A DNA stretch of 64,000 nt from Anopheles merus. Lineage: Eukaryota > Arthropoda > Insecta > Diptera > Culicidae. The translations under genes were made by a program, and so were the position numbers. The stretch lies in NCBI RefSeq assembly GCF_017562075.2, contig NC_054084.1, positions 36,398,499 to 36,462,498 of the forward strand. The letters are read 5' to 3'. This document shows positions 48,941 to 61,462 of this stretch, one piece after another. Each line of letters begins with the position of its first letter. Position 1 is the first letter of the stretch. Under the pieces are notes generated by a model. It did no database searches. It saw nothing but the letters and a program-made list of their open reading frames with translations, and was not told where the DNA came from.

Positions 48941-49600
48941 ATGAGAACCGCGGTGAGTGTTTTGCTTGTTGTGCTAGGCGCTGCAGCTTTGTGCCAGGGC
49001 ACGACAACCGATCGCGAGGATATTGCAGAATCTAAGGATTCTTCGCTGGCGCGATTCCTGCAACCCCTGGAGGCTAGGCTGCGTGACGATCAAAGTGTCC
49101 CGGAGCGTCGTTCCCGGGAATTGAGCTACTTTGGTTAGTAGTAGTAGTAGTGCTATTAGGAATAACATTTTTCCAATAGAGATGGGATCTTCAACGATCT
49201 TTTGCATGCATTTGCAGGCTCAGGTTACAGCTATCATCCGTACGCTGGACATCATAACCCACTGTACAGTCCGTACAGTCAGCAGGGCCTGTACAATCCG
49301 TACAGCTTCGGTGGCCTGAACGGATACGGTGGTGCAGGTGTGGCTGGATTTGGCACGGCGGGTGGCTACGGAGGTCTTGCTGCTGGTGTAGGCAATGGTG
49401 CATACTTGGGGTCGGGTGCCGGAGTTGCCGGATATCCTACCGCTGGAGTACAGCAGTTCGGCTATAATGGGCTGGTAGGTGGTCAGGGTGTTGGCAGCTA
49501 CCCGTACACTGGAGGATGGAATGCGGGCGTGGGCCAGACTCCATACGCCGGCTACGGTGGCCAACTGGGAGGATACTACAATCGAGGGCTCTACGTTTGA
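48941..49600 (+). CDS. secreted Gly/Tyr-rich protein
   Basis: Two exons, 48941-49133 and 49218-49600, encode 191 residues. A signal peptide (MRTAVSVLLVVLGAAALCQG) precedes an acidic, hydrophilic segment ending in VPERRSRELSYFG, with a basic site that could be cleaved by furin-type proteases. The rest is Gly, Tyr, Ala and Pro-rich with imperfect repeats (SPYSQQGLYNPYSFGG, GGYGGLAAG, GVAGYPTAG) and ends NRGLYV. Such proteins occur in cuticle, chorion and peritrophic structures, or as Gly-rich antimicrobial peptides; the sequence does not decide. It has a TATA box at 48862 and AATAAA at about 49647. It is the first of three similar secreted proteins within 8 kb. Confidence 0.85.
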
Positions 49601-49609
49601 AGAAGAATG

Positions 49610-50764
49610 CTGCCGATCTCGAGATGGATGGATGAGATGACTGATAATAAACATGAACGTTAGCATATTGCTTGTTGATCTGCAAAATGAGAGCTATTTC
49701 TTGATCTGTCTGGTATTCGAAAGTAGTCCCGAGTCGGGCATTTAATTTGCATACCGATTAGAAAGTTTGCCCTTGGGTGAGGAAATGGAGGATGATTTTT
49801 GGAGGAACTGTGAACGATCGTGGTTGAACTCCAATGGTTACCGATCGCTAGGAAACAAAAGTTCTAAAAGAGTGATCTTTAGTTTAGAAAGAAAGAAGAT
49901 CGTTCACAAAACAAGTTTACATTGTTTCCTAGCATCCTTTTAATGTCTTCAACAAAAATGAAATCATTTTTACATTCAAATCTAATCTTGAACTCACCTC
50001 TTCCAACAGCAGTCACTACCCAGCGAAGATCAAACAATGGAAGATCAAATTAATGTCCCGTTCATTAGGCATAGTTTGGCATTCCACTTCTAATGTAACG
50101 CATTCCATTAAAAATGTATTCTTCCATTTTGTACGGAAAATAGCTGCTTCGTGACGTCAAAGTGTGTTGTTATCTCTTCCCCTGAAGCCCTACTCTAAGG
50201 CTACCGATCGGCAACACTAGAAGCTACCACCCCGTCCGTATTTACTGTTTACGGAAATGAACGGCTTAGAACCGTTCGCTTACTCACCCGCCCGAGAGAG
50301 GGAAATCCCACAAGGTTGGTCAGAGATAAACTTTTAAAATCCATCACCATCCATCCATCCTAATCGAACGACAAAACACGGATGCTGTTGTCGCGCAGAA
50401 TTGCGCCGCACTGGCACTTTTCGACGCCGACGCCTCTGCATCGGTTGCTTCTGCTAAAGACACGCCGTCGTCGTTCTCAAAATGTGTTAAACAGGCCTCG
50501 AAAAAAGAAACAAATGCTTTTGTTTTGTATCTCTCGTTTCTTTTTTGGGGCTAAACCACGCATTCCACGCTGGAGACAGATGATGGGAAATAAATGTTCT
50601 CTCCCCACTGGTGTTGCTCGGCGAGACCGGAGCCTAATGGGGCGAGTCAGCTTCCCCCCACCCATTCTGAGCCCTCCCTCAGATCTTCGCGCGGAACACG
50701 AACAAGACGCGTTGGGCACGCAAAAGGTCCATGCTCCAGGGGTGTCGCTTGGATTCGATATACA
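49610..50764. other. intergenic DNA upstream of the second Gly/Tyr-rich gene
   Basis: AATAAA of the preceding gene near 49647, then mixed-composition DNA. Overlapping frames between 50.38 and 50.95 kb lie across the promoter and first exon of the next gene and are not supported as proteins. Confidence 0.45.
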
Positions 50765-50770
50765 TATAAA
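50765..50770 (+). promoter_or_regulatory. TATA box of the second Gly/Tyr-rich gene
   Basis: TATAAA within CATATAAAAACGG. A start of transcription near 50795 and a donor CAG|GTAAGC at 50884/50885 would define a 5' UTR exon of about 90 bases. The matching acceptor is at 51381-51382 (TTTTCACCAG), 41 bases before the ATG. Confidence 0.65.
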
Positions 50771-51423
50771 AACGGCGCGATCATCACCGGGAGACGATCA
50801 AACGGTGCACAACCATCGAGCGCGCGGAACCGCGGAAAGCAAAGTTTCACTACGGTTGATTGTTCGTTGTTGCTCTTTAAGCAGGTAAGCCATCCTGAGC
50901 GTGTGTTTGGTGCTTTCGTGGGGGACACCCTTAGAAAAGTAGGCCATCTATAGATGGTTCTAGAATAGCGTGACAGTGTGACAGTGTGTTTTTTGCCGTT
51001 TTCGTGACGTGAGGTGCTAACCGGCCGGGTGTCCGGCCGTGTGACAGATAGAATGTGGTAAACACAGTAAGCTGTGGGTTGTAGTGTTTGTGCTAATCGA
51101 ACGTTCCCGCCACATTACATCAGGGAAATAGGGGATTTTCGCTGTTAGAAGATGTACGGCAATTTGAAAAAAAGCATTGTCTCAGGCTGTGCCAAAGTGA
51201 GAACAAGAATGTCTGGAGGTACCTTACCCTGGTCAGATTTAAATAACAGTCGTGACGGACACGTTAAGTGATCAAGATCTTATCAAGTTCGTTGCCAGTG
51301 TATTGAATAGGAGCACAAAGCCTACTACGCTCGCAGGTCTCTACTTCACGTGCCTAATCCCGAACACATCTCTTTTCACCAGGTTAACAAGTCACTTCCG
51401 ACGCACTTCCGACGCAGACAAAC

Positions 51424-51843
51424 ATGAAGACGCTGTACAGCTTACTCGTGCTGGCCGTGATTGCCAGCCTGGCCGTAGCATACCCCGCCGAATCGCAGGA
51501 AGCTAATCCTCAGCCAGCGGCGGCGGCAGCAGAACCGGTCGAGTTGGTGCAGCTAGTGCCGGCGGAAGAGCAGAATGTTGCCGCAGTTCCGGAGCCGGTC
51601 AGCGATGCGGAAGGTCAACGATCGAAGCGTCACATCGGATTCGGCGGTGTCGGCATTGGCGTCGGTGTTGGGCTGGTGGGCGGTGGGTTCGGTGGCTATC
51701 CCGGCTTCGGGTACGGCGGTGGCTATCCCGGCTACGGATATGGTGGATTCTACCCCGGCTATGGATACGGAGGCGGTTACCACCGATACGGCTACCGGTA
51801 CGGTGGATATGGTGGCGGCTTCGGACACCCGTACTACTTCTAA
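51424..51843 (+). CDS. secreted proprotein with KR-H site and GYG repeats
   Basis: The coding exon gives 139 residues from ATG 51424; a 498-base intron (50885-51382) interrupts the leader. Signal peptide MKTLYSLLVLAVIASLAVAY is followed by an acidic, Ala/Glu/Pro/Val-rich propeptide to about residue 65. The dibasic site RSKR|H follows at about residues 66-69. The mature part begins HIGFGGVGIGVGVG and continues as GGYPGYGYGGFYPGYGYG-type repeats, ending PYYF. The layout (signal, acidic pro region, KR-H, Gly/Tyr repeat tail) is shared with the minus-strand gene at 55775-56258. Similar Gly/Tyr-rich peptides include arthropod cuticle components and Gly-rich antimicrobial peptides; the role here is not known. 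AATAAA at about 51904. Confidence 0.85.
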   Translation: MKTLYSLLVLAVIASLAVAYPAESQEANPQPAAAAAEPVELVQLVPAEEQNVAAVPEPVSDAEGQRSKRHIGFGGVGIGVGVGLVGGGFGGYPGFGYGGGYPGYGYGGFYPGYGYGGGYHRYGYRYGGYGGGFGHPYYF

Positions 51844-51909
51844 TCTATGACCCTTGTGATGGTGCGTGCGTGTGTGAGTGTGGTGTAAGACAATAAGCCA
51901 AAAATAAAA

Positions 51910-54900
51910 CACAAAACTTTTTAATCTCAGCTTTCAAACGGGTTCGGTGTTTTGTGTTGTGCTGGTTTTTGGAAACTTCTAGAAATTCGAAATAGGGAAA
52001 TCGAAAAGAATGGGCGCTAATTTTGCGTGGGAATTTCGCTCGTGTGGGGGAGATGCCGCGACTCTCCAGACACAATAAGGGGGATGAATGGACGTACGAT
52101 TCTCACAGAACGTCAGTAGTGCTTTATGTACGGCACAAGGTCAAGTTGGGTGGCATTTATTAAGTAATAAGTAAGATTTGATGCCGTTTTTTGGGAGATG
52201 ATGTCTTTTTGGCAGATTTTGTTGTGAAATTCAACCGCAAAGCAGCGTTCCCACGCGATGTTGCGCATTGCGTTCGTAGATGATCTCACTGATGTGATCG
52301 CATTAGCGTGTTTTAGATATCGTTGTGACTTATTGTATATTAATTGGTTTGCTAAAATGAGGGAGGACACTTGCTTTAAATCGCCAGGGACTTTCAATGT
52401 GATGTTGTAAGGTGAGAAAATCTACAAAAAAAAACAGGCGTTCCGTATTGTATAGTTTATCTTTATTATTCTTCGATTGAAGCTGATGGCTTTAAATGCT
52501 ACAAGCATCAAAGAAAGAATCGTTATTTTAAACCTGTTTTATTCAATAGCCATTTCTTCCACCCCTGTACGTGAGAAAAGTCAATTACAACGCATCAGCT
52601 AAACAAGTGACGCGCAACTAACTTTGCGCAAATATCATCCAGAGAGTGGGGGAGAGAGAGTGAGAAAGACTGGGAGAGAAAAAAGGATGCATGCTCACAG
52701 CTACATGTGTAATGTATTGTCATTGCATGCTAGGATTGACACTTCTATTTCCGTACTTCTCACGGTGCATTGCACTCTTCCTTTTCTGTTCGTTGCTTGA
52801 TGCCGTGCGCAGCAGTAGTGGGATTCCCCGGTTTGGCAAACTTTTTCATTCGCACATTCAAACACGTTTCTGTCAATGAAGACGACACTACACATGACGA
52901 AGAGGGGGTGAGTTTTTACTACACTACTCTACCCACCACCCCAGCGGCGGTCTGTTTTGATTTAGCGCTAATTACAATTTTTCGTTTCAATGGTTTGTTT
53001 CGATCAGCAAAAGGTCCGGTTTGGTATCTGTATTTGATTGGCTGTGAAGGAGAAAGTATGGACAGGACAGGAGATACTCTCTAGCAGCGTCCGATAGAAG
53101 GGTCAAATATTTAGAAAGAAATGCTGTTTTAAAATGTAGCACTCCAAAATGCATAAATTAGCACTATTTAAGCATTGGAACTGATATCTTCGCAAAAAAA
53201 AAGTAAAATCAAAAACAAAAACCTTTAAGCATGAAGCAGAAACGAAGAAAGAAAGAAAAGAAAATAGAAATAAAAGTAAAGAAAGAAAGAAAGAAATGAC
53301 AAAGGAAGAACAAAATAAAAGGAGAAAACCTCGAAACATGTTCATCGAACAAAATGGCCACCATGGCCAACGTTTGCTTGATGTGGCGCAATTAAAGAGG
53401 AAACTGTTTAATTTCTTATGTTGTGCAACAGTTCGCGGGCTTCTTCTTGTTTTGGCTCATTAGAATTCATGATCGCGACCACGAGAGTGATGTGAGTAAT
53501 AGGGGTTTTTTTTTCGGGAGGAACATTTCATTTCTGGAACCATTTCGAAAGGGGATGAACCTGTTTATCTCTGATTAGCATGTCTTTTGCTAAGCGCGAT
53601 GCTGTGTACATGGTAATGAGTAAAGATTGTTTGTGTACAAAAGAATGCCTTATCTTTTGTTGATGTTTCAAGCTACATTTGATAGCTCTGTTTGATGATT
53701 GTTTTTATTCAGGGGAAGTCATGGTTGGTTCGACACTTAGCCGTTTTAGTGTTTATAGAATTTTTTGAAGAAAAAATTAGTATAAATTATTTATATTAAG
53801 TGTTTTGAATATTTGAGTCACACTTTACTGATCAGAAACCTGTCAATTGTCAAAAAACAACAAAATAAACACACGATGGTTCTGATTGACAGCCGATGTA
53901 ATTTGTTGCTTCTTGAACTTGAGGAATTGTGGCGTTTATACAACAAAATTACAGTTTCCGTGTTAATAGTATTGCTTTATAAGCACTATTTATTAGTTCT
54001 GTATCAAATTGCGCAATTTTTACATTATTACATTACATTATATAGTATAAAATGCCACCAAAACTAGTGTGGCCAATTGGAGTATAATCGACACCACACT
54101 TTGTAATAGTTTAATGCTTATTTGTAGTAAGTTAACATTATAATTATATCTTAATTTGAAAGTGACTTTATTTTCTAGAGATGTCTCGTAACTAAGTGCG
54201 GTAAACGCTGCGCAAACACTCAATTAAAAAAATACCCTAGAAGCTATAAGACTTGAGACGTCAACAAACCAAGCAGCTTATTATAATTATTGAATTGCGA
54301 GCTATTATTATCTCATAGACTCGGCCAAACTGTTTAATATTTGGTTTGGGCTAATTAAAATTAATATTATTACGGCTTCGGCCGTATTTTAGGCTTATTT
54401 TTGACCGGTTTAGGCTTAACTGAAGAACAAAATAGTCGCTTCTTTGGAATCACAATGACCAACGTTCGACTTATGGCGCTCGAGTTAGCAGAGAAAAATA
54501 AAATGCAAAAAAATAAAATAAACACCCTTCCATTTTATGAAAAAAACGAAGATTGCTGACTGCACGGTTATTTGTTTTAAACGAATCCGGACCATTCATT
54601 CCGCAAACCGTAGCTATCTCCGCAGCTTCTACTGTGTGGAGCCTGGTTCCATGCTATTTGTAACGACATTTTTGTTATTGCTTGTAACTTCATTTCTTTC
54701 GCATATTTCAGTAAGTTTTGTGTTATTTTTGCTTTCAGAGTTTGTTATTTTAAAAGTTATGATCAATGTGTCGAAATCACCCCACACCAGGTGTCGATGT
54801 TACCCGCACTCCAGTCTTGATGCAACAAAAAACACACTTTTTTTTAATTTTTATCAAAATGTTATCATAATAAATCGAGGAATCGTAGTTTCTCGTAAGA

Positions 54901-55774
54901 TGGTAGATAATGAATCAAAACAGCTTTTTAGATGTTTATTAGTAAGTTTACATTGCAAACGTATTGTAATCAGGGTAAAAACCTAAAGGAGTCGACACTA
55001 CTCCCAGTTCCCCTATTACATATTGCTGCTAATGTTATTATTCAATTTAAAAATAAATTTATTTGTATTGATTAAAAAGCAAACTAAGATAACTGGCTAA
55101 TCATCTTTCTTATTTCCCTTCCTTGTTGTTTCAATTTCTCAAGGATAAGCAACTGTTATTCTTTCTGTACAGTACAATACGAGCGTTTCTATCTTGTGTA
55201 AAACCCCAGCAGCAGAGAGTTGTTAATGCGTAATTATTGGCATAATCATCCGCAAACGCCTTGAAGCGATCATGTTATTAAGCTTTGTTAAATAGATAGC
55301 TACTGTTTTTTTTATATACGATATATTCATCCTTCGTTTAATGTTACGATTAGCCATTATTGTAGCTTTTTCAGTATTTTTATTGATAAAGATGTTTGCT
55401 ATGTTTATGAGTTGTATATTAATGTTTGACTTTTGCCCTTTTTTTATTTATTTATCTTTTTGTTGTTATTTTATTTAAAATTAGTACACATGACGCACAG
55501 TCGGAGAGAGTTTGAGATAAATAGGTAGCGAACTGTATACGTATATACAAAGAAACCATCATTGCAAAGACGACACATTGAGAAAGGATGAAAAGAAACC
55601 GTATCCTTTGTATGTGGTCCTAAAGGTCAAGCAATTTCTCAACATTTTCACCGGCCACTGGTTGAATGAAAAATGCACTTAATTTTGTTATGCCATATCA
55701 CAATCGTTCTTTATTAAGTTTCTTTTTTTATTTTTTGTTATTTTACACTTTACAGCTCATACAGCGCTGGATGC
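51910..55774. other. intergenic DNA, AT-rich
   Basis: Nearly 4 kb without a recognised gene. Contains AAAG-rich sequence at 53240-53300 and a small perfect hairpin with a TTCG loop near 54372-54387. A 149-codon frame at 54537-54986 starts with ATG but has no recognisable feature. Sequence near 54.79 and 54.99 kb carries GTCGA[T/C]-type phrases that may be mobile-element debris. Confidence 0.4.
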
Positions 55775-56258
55775 TCAGTGGAATCCACCCCGACGATATC
55801 CTCCATATCCACCACGGAAGCCGCCATAACCGCCGTACCCACCCCGGTAGCCACCGTATCCTCCTCTGTATCCTCCGAAGCCACCACCGTAGCTGCAATG
55901 CAAACAAAAACACCGAAAGCAGTATGAATAAGCAACAGCCCAATGGAACGTGGAACCGCTGATGGGGTAAGTGTTTTTAAAACGGGTGGTGGACTTACCC
56001 GCCATAGCCTCCGTAGCCGCCGCCATATCGATGGTGCCGCTTCTCCCGTGCCATTTCGCCCATCGAATCCATCTCAGGCTGATCGTAAACCGCAACCATA
56101 TCCTCCAGCGTTTGCGGCTGCTGCTCGTGCATCATCGGATCGTCCACCAGCATCACCATCATCGCGTCACCGTGCTGCTGCATTCCGTCGTCCATTGGGG
56201 CGGCTCTGGCCACAGCCACCACTGCCACCAACAGCAAACCACACACGAATAGCTTCAT
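55775..56258 (-). CDS. secreted proprotein with KR-H site and GYG repeats, minus strand
   Basis: Two exons, 56258-55999 and 55892-55775, encode 125 residues. Signal peptide MKLFVCGLLLVAVVAVARA is followed by an acidic, Met-rich propeptide (MDDGMQQHGDAMMVM, then DMVAVYDQPEMDSMGEM). A basic site REKR|HHRYGG follows at about residues 75-82, then GGYGGY/RGGYGGY repeats, ending RRGGFH. The layout mirrors the plus-strand protein at 51424, though the pro regions differ in sequence. Repeats are Arg-containing here, which would make the mature peptide cationic, a trait of Gly-rich antimicrobial peptides; cuticle or matrix roles are equally possible. TATA box on the minus strand at about 56401-56408. 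Confidence 0.85.
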
Positions 56259-56400
56259 TCTTTCACCTTGTTTCACACAGAATCTCACTGCACACTGTAC
56301 GTACACTGCTGGCTTTCCTTTCCGCTAGCGAGCTCTCTGGCGCGTCCGTTGTCGTTCTAGATCGGTTTGTGTGTGTGTTTTGTCGGGAACATCCGAGCCG

Positions 56401-56408
56401 TATTTATA
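56401..56408 (-). promoter_or_regulatory. TATA box of the minus-strand GYG gene
   Basis: Read on the minus strand: ATATAAATACGG. It lies about 145 bases upstream of the ATG at 56258. A second TATA-like sequence, CATATAAG, occurs on the plus strand near 56778. Confidence 0.5.
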
Positions 56409-56419
56409 TGAGCGCGATC

Positions 56420-59400
56420 AATGCGCCCGCGATCAACCCTTCCGCCCGCCCCCCGAAGGGACGTGCGGGGATTTTTGCGGCTGCGGCGGCGCACAGCAAG
56501 AACATTTTGTGTGGCGTGTGCCCCGCCGTATCGTTTGTCATCGTCGCACGACGCAGTTCTTCCTGCTTGGCAGGGTGTCCTAAACCCCCCCCCCCCCCTC
56601 CCAATTCCTCCCTTCTCCAAGGGGCACACACTGAGAAACGGCAGCTTCTCGAACGTCGTATCGTTAGTAGAATCTCACCTGGGTCTCGCCTGGGATGGTA
56701 CGCGCCGGGACAGGTTGGGTGGGTGCGTTGGTGTTGGAAGTGCGTAAGTTCTCCGATGTCTCATTAGCCCGCCAGCGCTCATATAAGTGTGTGTGTGTGT
56801 ATGTGTGCTGCGGTGCATGTTTTCCGGCTTAGCGAAAAGGGCAGCAGCAGCAGCAGCACCATCGATGCCGAAAGGAAAGAGCTCACCGTTACGTTAGACG
56901 ACGAACCTGTTATTATTGTTGTTTTTAATCGTATGAACTGCGGAAACTGAACTACTTGTTGCTTTTGTTTTCGGTTTTGTTCCTTTTTTTTTGTTTGCTT
57001 GCTCTCCCTCATAATTTGTTTACTCCGCGTTGATCTGCGTGATTCTCAATCACTGTGGACGCCACTATCCGGTCGTTTGCCTTCGGTGGAAGGTGGGGCA
57101 ATTTTGTGAATGATTTTGAACGCGGAGCCGCAGGCCCAGTGAACCGTTCGAAGATCTTTGTTTATCGGTGGAGGTCGGTTGGGCTCGTTTAACAGGTCCT
57201 AAGCAATAGGGTTTTCCGAAATCTTCACCTTGTTTACCGCATAATGAACACACCACACAGAGGGGCGAGAGTGGTGGGAGTGGTGGTCGAGTCGAGCGAT
57301 AGTTATGTATGGTGCGGTGTGACCAGTCAAGGGCGGTAAATAGTCCAATGTCAACAATGATGAGGCAAACTGGCTTGATTGATCTTTTCATGATACTGTG
57401 TCATGATGATTCATCATTGTTACTGATGCGTCTACTATGACGCCAAATCTATCGGAGCCACGTATATTATAGGACAAATTTCGAGTAACAATGACCTAAC
57501 CAATGAAATTCTTTGAATCATTTGTACATTTCTCTTTTCACTCTGTGCAAAAGCAAAATCTTTCTTTGTAATGTGAAATTATAATGGTCAATCGCATTTC
57601 AATGACAGCAAATCGTAGTAGGCCACTTGTGGATTTCGTGGAGGTTTTCGAGGTTTTGGTAAATTTTTCACAAACCGCGTTGCTCGCGTTTAGCGACGTT
57701 ACGATCGAAGTTAGCCATACTTTCGTGGCAAAAGCTATGACAGATTGCTAGAAGCAACGAGTCGTCCCAAAAGGATTTGTAAATCATTTTTAAATGCATC
57801 TTTGCTGTTACAATGTCCCAGTAACAGTCGGTTATTATCGAATTTGAGATATTCATAGCAGTTGATCCCGTAGTCGAGTGCAATTACAGTCAGTTGTGGT
57901 AGGTTCGGCCGCGCTTCTCAAACCGTTTCGGTGAGTCAATGCGCGGAGCGTCAAATTCGTCGCGTATCGGTTACGTCAACCCGTTCACACTTACGCAAAG
58001 TTCGAAAGAAGTACTTGCTAAGTCAGCGGAATAGCGGACTGGATCGACCTTGCGCGTCGAGTTGATGACCGAGGCGGAATCGGACACCGTGGGCGAAGTT
58101 GGGTGGAACTAGTGCAAACGTGCACTTTACTTCGATGAGGATAATGCTGATCGGTCAACTGACTGAACAGCTGATAACCAAAAGTGGTTATCTTTTCCTT
58201 ATGCACCAGAACACGAGTGATCTACGTGTCTATGGAAGGTGAACTGACTTCGCCATCAATTCAAGCTTTATTTATAACAAAGATAGTGTGAAATTTGTGA
58301 CACACTTGGCAACCAGATGTTTGTCAAATGTGAGCTTTCGTTTGGTTTTCCGGTTTTGGTTTTTTTACAGGGGTTTCTTAAATTATACCTAGCGTGCCTG
58401 TGTTTTATCAACTATCCGTGCATTGTGAATGCGGCAAACGTTTTCCTGTTTATGCCTGGGTTTTACGGGTTTTACGGTTTTTATTGTTTATATGTGGCAC
58501 GTTTTCCTTATTTATGTTCTGGGGTAAAACACAAGAACGTTTACGCTTCTGGTGTTTAACGTTTCTTTCCTGGCTGCTGGCTATGCGCTTACGCTTCTGG
58601 TGGTTACGTCTTTTTACCTGGCTTTTGACAATGCTAAGTTAGATGTGACCTACTGTTAGCAGTAAATCTGCTACACAGTATTCAATAGTGAACGCTTTTA
58701 GTTGAACGCTGTATAGTTGGCTGAAAGTTCATTAAAGAAGCATGCGTTTGTATAGAAAATCCGATATTTGAAAAATTCATAAAAAAAACTTATTAGCCGC
58801 GTTTCGACGAAACGATTTCTGCTTGCAAACTCCTGTTAAAATCACCGTTTCCCATGCAATGGAAAATCAAACAGAGCTGGGCAAATCTTATTCATGCAAT
58901 TTTTGTCGATGGCAAGAATCTCTACTTGTAATCTTTTAATAGGTGCAAAGAAAACTGTGTATTTTGTTATTTAAACTTTTTTTGGATGCCTGCACTTGAG
59001 AGAAGATTCTTTTAAAGTTTTTAGTGATTTTCGTATTGTAAAAACATGTGTTGATGTGTTGACCAGAATCGTGTCATGGAAACGCAAAACTATTCGCGTT
59101 TCTTTTTTTGACTGTGGAAGGGGAAAGATTCGCCATTAAACGATCGTTCCGTGAAGAGTTATCTATTGCCTATTGAAAAAAAAATCATTTTGGCAAAAAA
59201 CTTGCCAACTAAAAAGCACATAGGGTAACTGTACTAGTATTGGGCAGGTTAATTCAGCAGCAGCTCGTACACTTACAGTTTTTATTATTTTTCATGAAAG
59301 TGACATTATTTTGAACGATAAACTATCGTATTATGTTCTGCTATTTTTTATTTTCCAATTTAAATGTATTTTTTAGAGATATTCGTACTTAGTGTAGGCA

Positions 59401-59890
59401 AACCATTTTTTTTTATATTTAATAAATGATTTTTTATCACCCAAAATATTCAAAAAGAACCAGAACAATTACCAACTTGCTTTTACATAACGTTTTTCAA
59501 AACCATTAACCTTGATTTATGGCATTTTTCTGATACTCTAAAATTTCCGCAGCTCAATGAGTTGCGGATTTTTTGCCATACAAAGCGGAACGATCGAATT
59601 TTTGTAGCATAGTTCATTTTGCTCGTGAGTGTCATGGTATACCAGTTTTCAAAAAAACCAGTAAATGAACACCTTGGCGGCGAAATGAGTGTCAAATGAC
59701 ACCAAAATGACAGCCGGATCGATCGAATTTTTTCGATCGAAAAATTGTGCTGAGGCCGATTGTTTTTCTCTCAAGTCATTGGATTATGCATAGTGAAATT
59801 GGTGATATTTGATACAAGAAATGTGGTTTTATGTGTGTTTTTATACGTATTTTAGTGTTCTTCTGGTCAACTTTTTAATGATTAATTATG
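56420..59890. other. intergenic DNA
   Basis: 56.4-57.3 kb is fairly GC-rich, with poly-C at 56586-56599, and could hold promoter elements of the minus-strand gene. The rest is AT-rich. Two imperfect copies of TTACGCTTCTGGTG with surrounding sequence lie at about 58541 and 58589. Near 59714-59745 is the inverted pair ATCGATCGAATTTTTTCGAT. No convincing gene. Confidence 0.4.
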
Positions 59891-59899
59891 TTCACGATT

Positions 59900-60230
59900 G
59901 CCCGGAGTAAGTTTTAAAAAATATTACTGGGGATCTTTATTTGCGAACTGCTAAACTAAGACTAAAGCTAACTTCTGGATTCGGTGGTATTTAGCTAGGC
60001 TGGTGTTTTCGGTGCTGCCAGATTTGCCGGTCACGTTGTCGTCCACGTTTATGATGATCATGTTGCCTCGGTCCGTCAGAACATACGACACCACACCTGG
60101 TCGTGGGAACCTGCTTCCAGTGGAGTTCCGTTGGAACCTGACTCCGCGCGTGGAGTAACATCGATGGCTCGCTTGCGACCGTTTTCTTACTCAGCACCTG
60201 TATCATAGAGCGTAGCGCATGTGTACATAT
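59900..60230 (-). mobile_element. candidate 3' LTR of the retroelement
   Basis: On the minus strand, a purine tract AAGGAGGGAGGAG (60243-60231) touches the stop codon of the env-like frame and is followed within a few bases by TGTACACATGCGC, a plausible LTR start. An AATAAA lies near 59940. The downstream boundary is not fixed, because the 5' LTR lies outside the window. Confidence 0.5.
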
Positions 60231-60241
60231 CTCCTCCCTCC

Positions 60242-61033
60242 TTAAACGTCGGGCGTCCTCGATCGACTTACCGACGTTTGCAGTGGGATGATGTTGTGAA
60301 TAGCTTCGGTAGACATTTTCTTCTTTGCATGTTTGGTTTTGTGTTTGTAGATGCAAAATGCAGTTATAAGAAAGCCTGTTAGAACAACAATTAATATCCC
60401 TCCTGCAATTGTATGCGTGCGTAAGCGGAGTGTTATTGTATGGAGTTGATGTATGTTACTAATATGCGTTGTGTGTAGATCTTGTATACTTGGCTTGTTT
60501 AGAATTAATTCTGTTTTGCTGCCAGTTAAGGGTAGGAAGTAGTCTTCTTGGTCTAACACATCAATATGCGCAGTAAATGTGCTATTTAAGATTTTTACGG
60601 TGCAATTGCCGGTTTCAATTAGTGTGGGTACTGCTATTATTTGGCTGTTTGAACGTGAATCAATGACTGACACGCCAAAGGTGGTATCGATTAGAATGAC
60701 TCCTGGTTTCATTTCTCGTATTATCGTATGCTCGGAGCTCGTGGTGGTGGTACATTTAAATGGATGATTTCTGATGATATTTGAGATACACTCGTCGTTT
60801 AGCGGTTGTGGGTTGTTGAATGAAATCGTGCACTCTTCGTTAACATTGAAAATGGTGTTTTTATGCTTGGCTACAAATTTTACATCCGTCTCTTCTTCTA
60901 TATCTTCTAGCAGTTGTACAATGTTATCAATGTTCAGGATAAGATTTACTTGTTCTATTTGAGTTTTTACGACTTTTATCTGATTATTCATTTGATTTTC
61001 GATTTTTTTTAGAGTTTGTGTAATTTTGTTCAC
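60242..61033 (-). pseudogene. env-like C-terminal fragment of the retroelement
   Basis: An open frame of 263 codons. N-terminal heptad-rich helices (about 1-50) precede a middle with several Cys. A strong membrane helix (GGILIVVLTGFLITAFC) sits at about 212-228 and a short Lys-rich tail follows. This fits the membrane-anchored part of gypsy-family envelope proteins, which are related to baculovirus F proteins. The sequence upstream to about 61.46 kb has stops in every frame, so the N-terminal half and signal peptide are lost. Confidence 0.65.
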
Positions 61034-61462
61034 TGATTTTTCTATTTCAGAATTAATTCTAACTTGAGCGTTAATGTTGGATATGGTTTTGTTTTCTGAC
61101 TGTTCTAAATTCTGAATGTTCTAAGTGTTTTCTGATCTGCGATTTCCTGCGATTATTTTTATAATTGTTCTTAAACCATTTATTATGCCTCTCTTTTGTT
61201 TTCTAGGTCTTATATTTCCTAATTTTTTTATAAGCTGATAGGATTTTGTAGTCTAAGGTTTCTTTAAGATGGTTGGTTAGGCTAATATTATTGGCTAAAT
61301 TCTGAATATAGTTAAGGTTAGTCTCTATAAATTGTTGCTGTTATAAGTTTTGAATTTGTTAAAACTATTATGAGGAAATGAATCATTCCAAATTTCAATT
61401 TTAGTTTTTTATAATATTCAGCTGTGATTTCCGTAAGGATGAGAAAGAATTTAAATGGTATG

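Noticed and set aside
50382..50953. Frames of 93-168 codons around 50.4-50.9 kb
   Set aside because: They cross the TATA box and first non-coding exon of the gene at 51424.
54537..54986. 149-codon frame beginning with ATG
   Set aside because: AT-rich composition identical to surrounding intergenic DNA, no recognisable motif and no gene signals around it.
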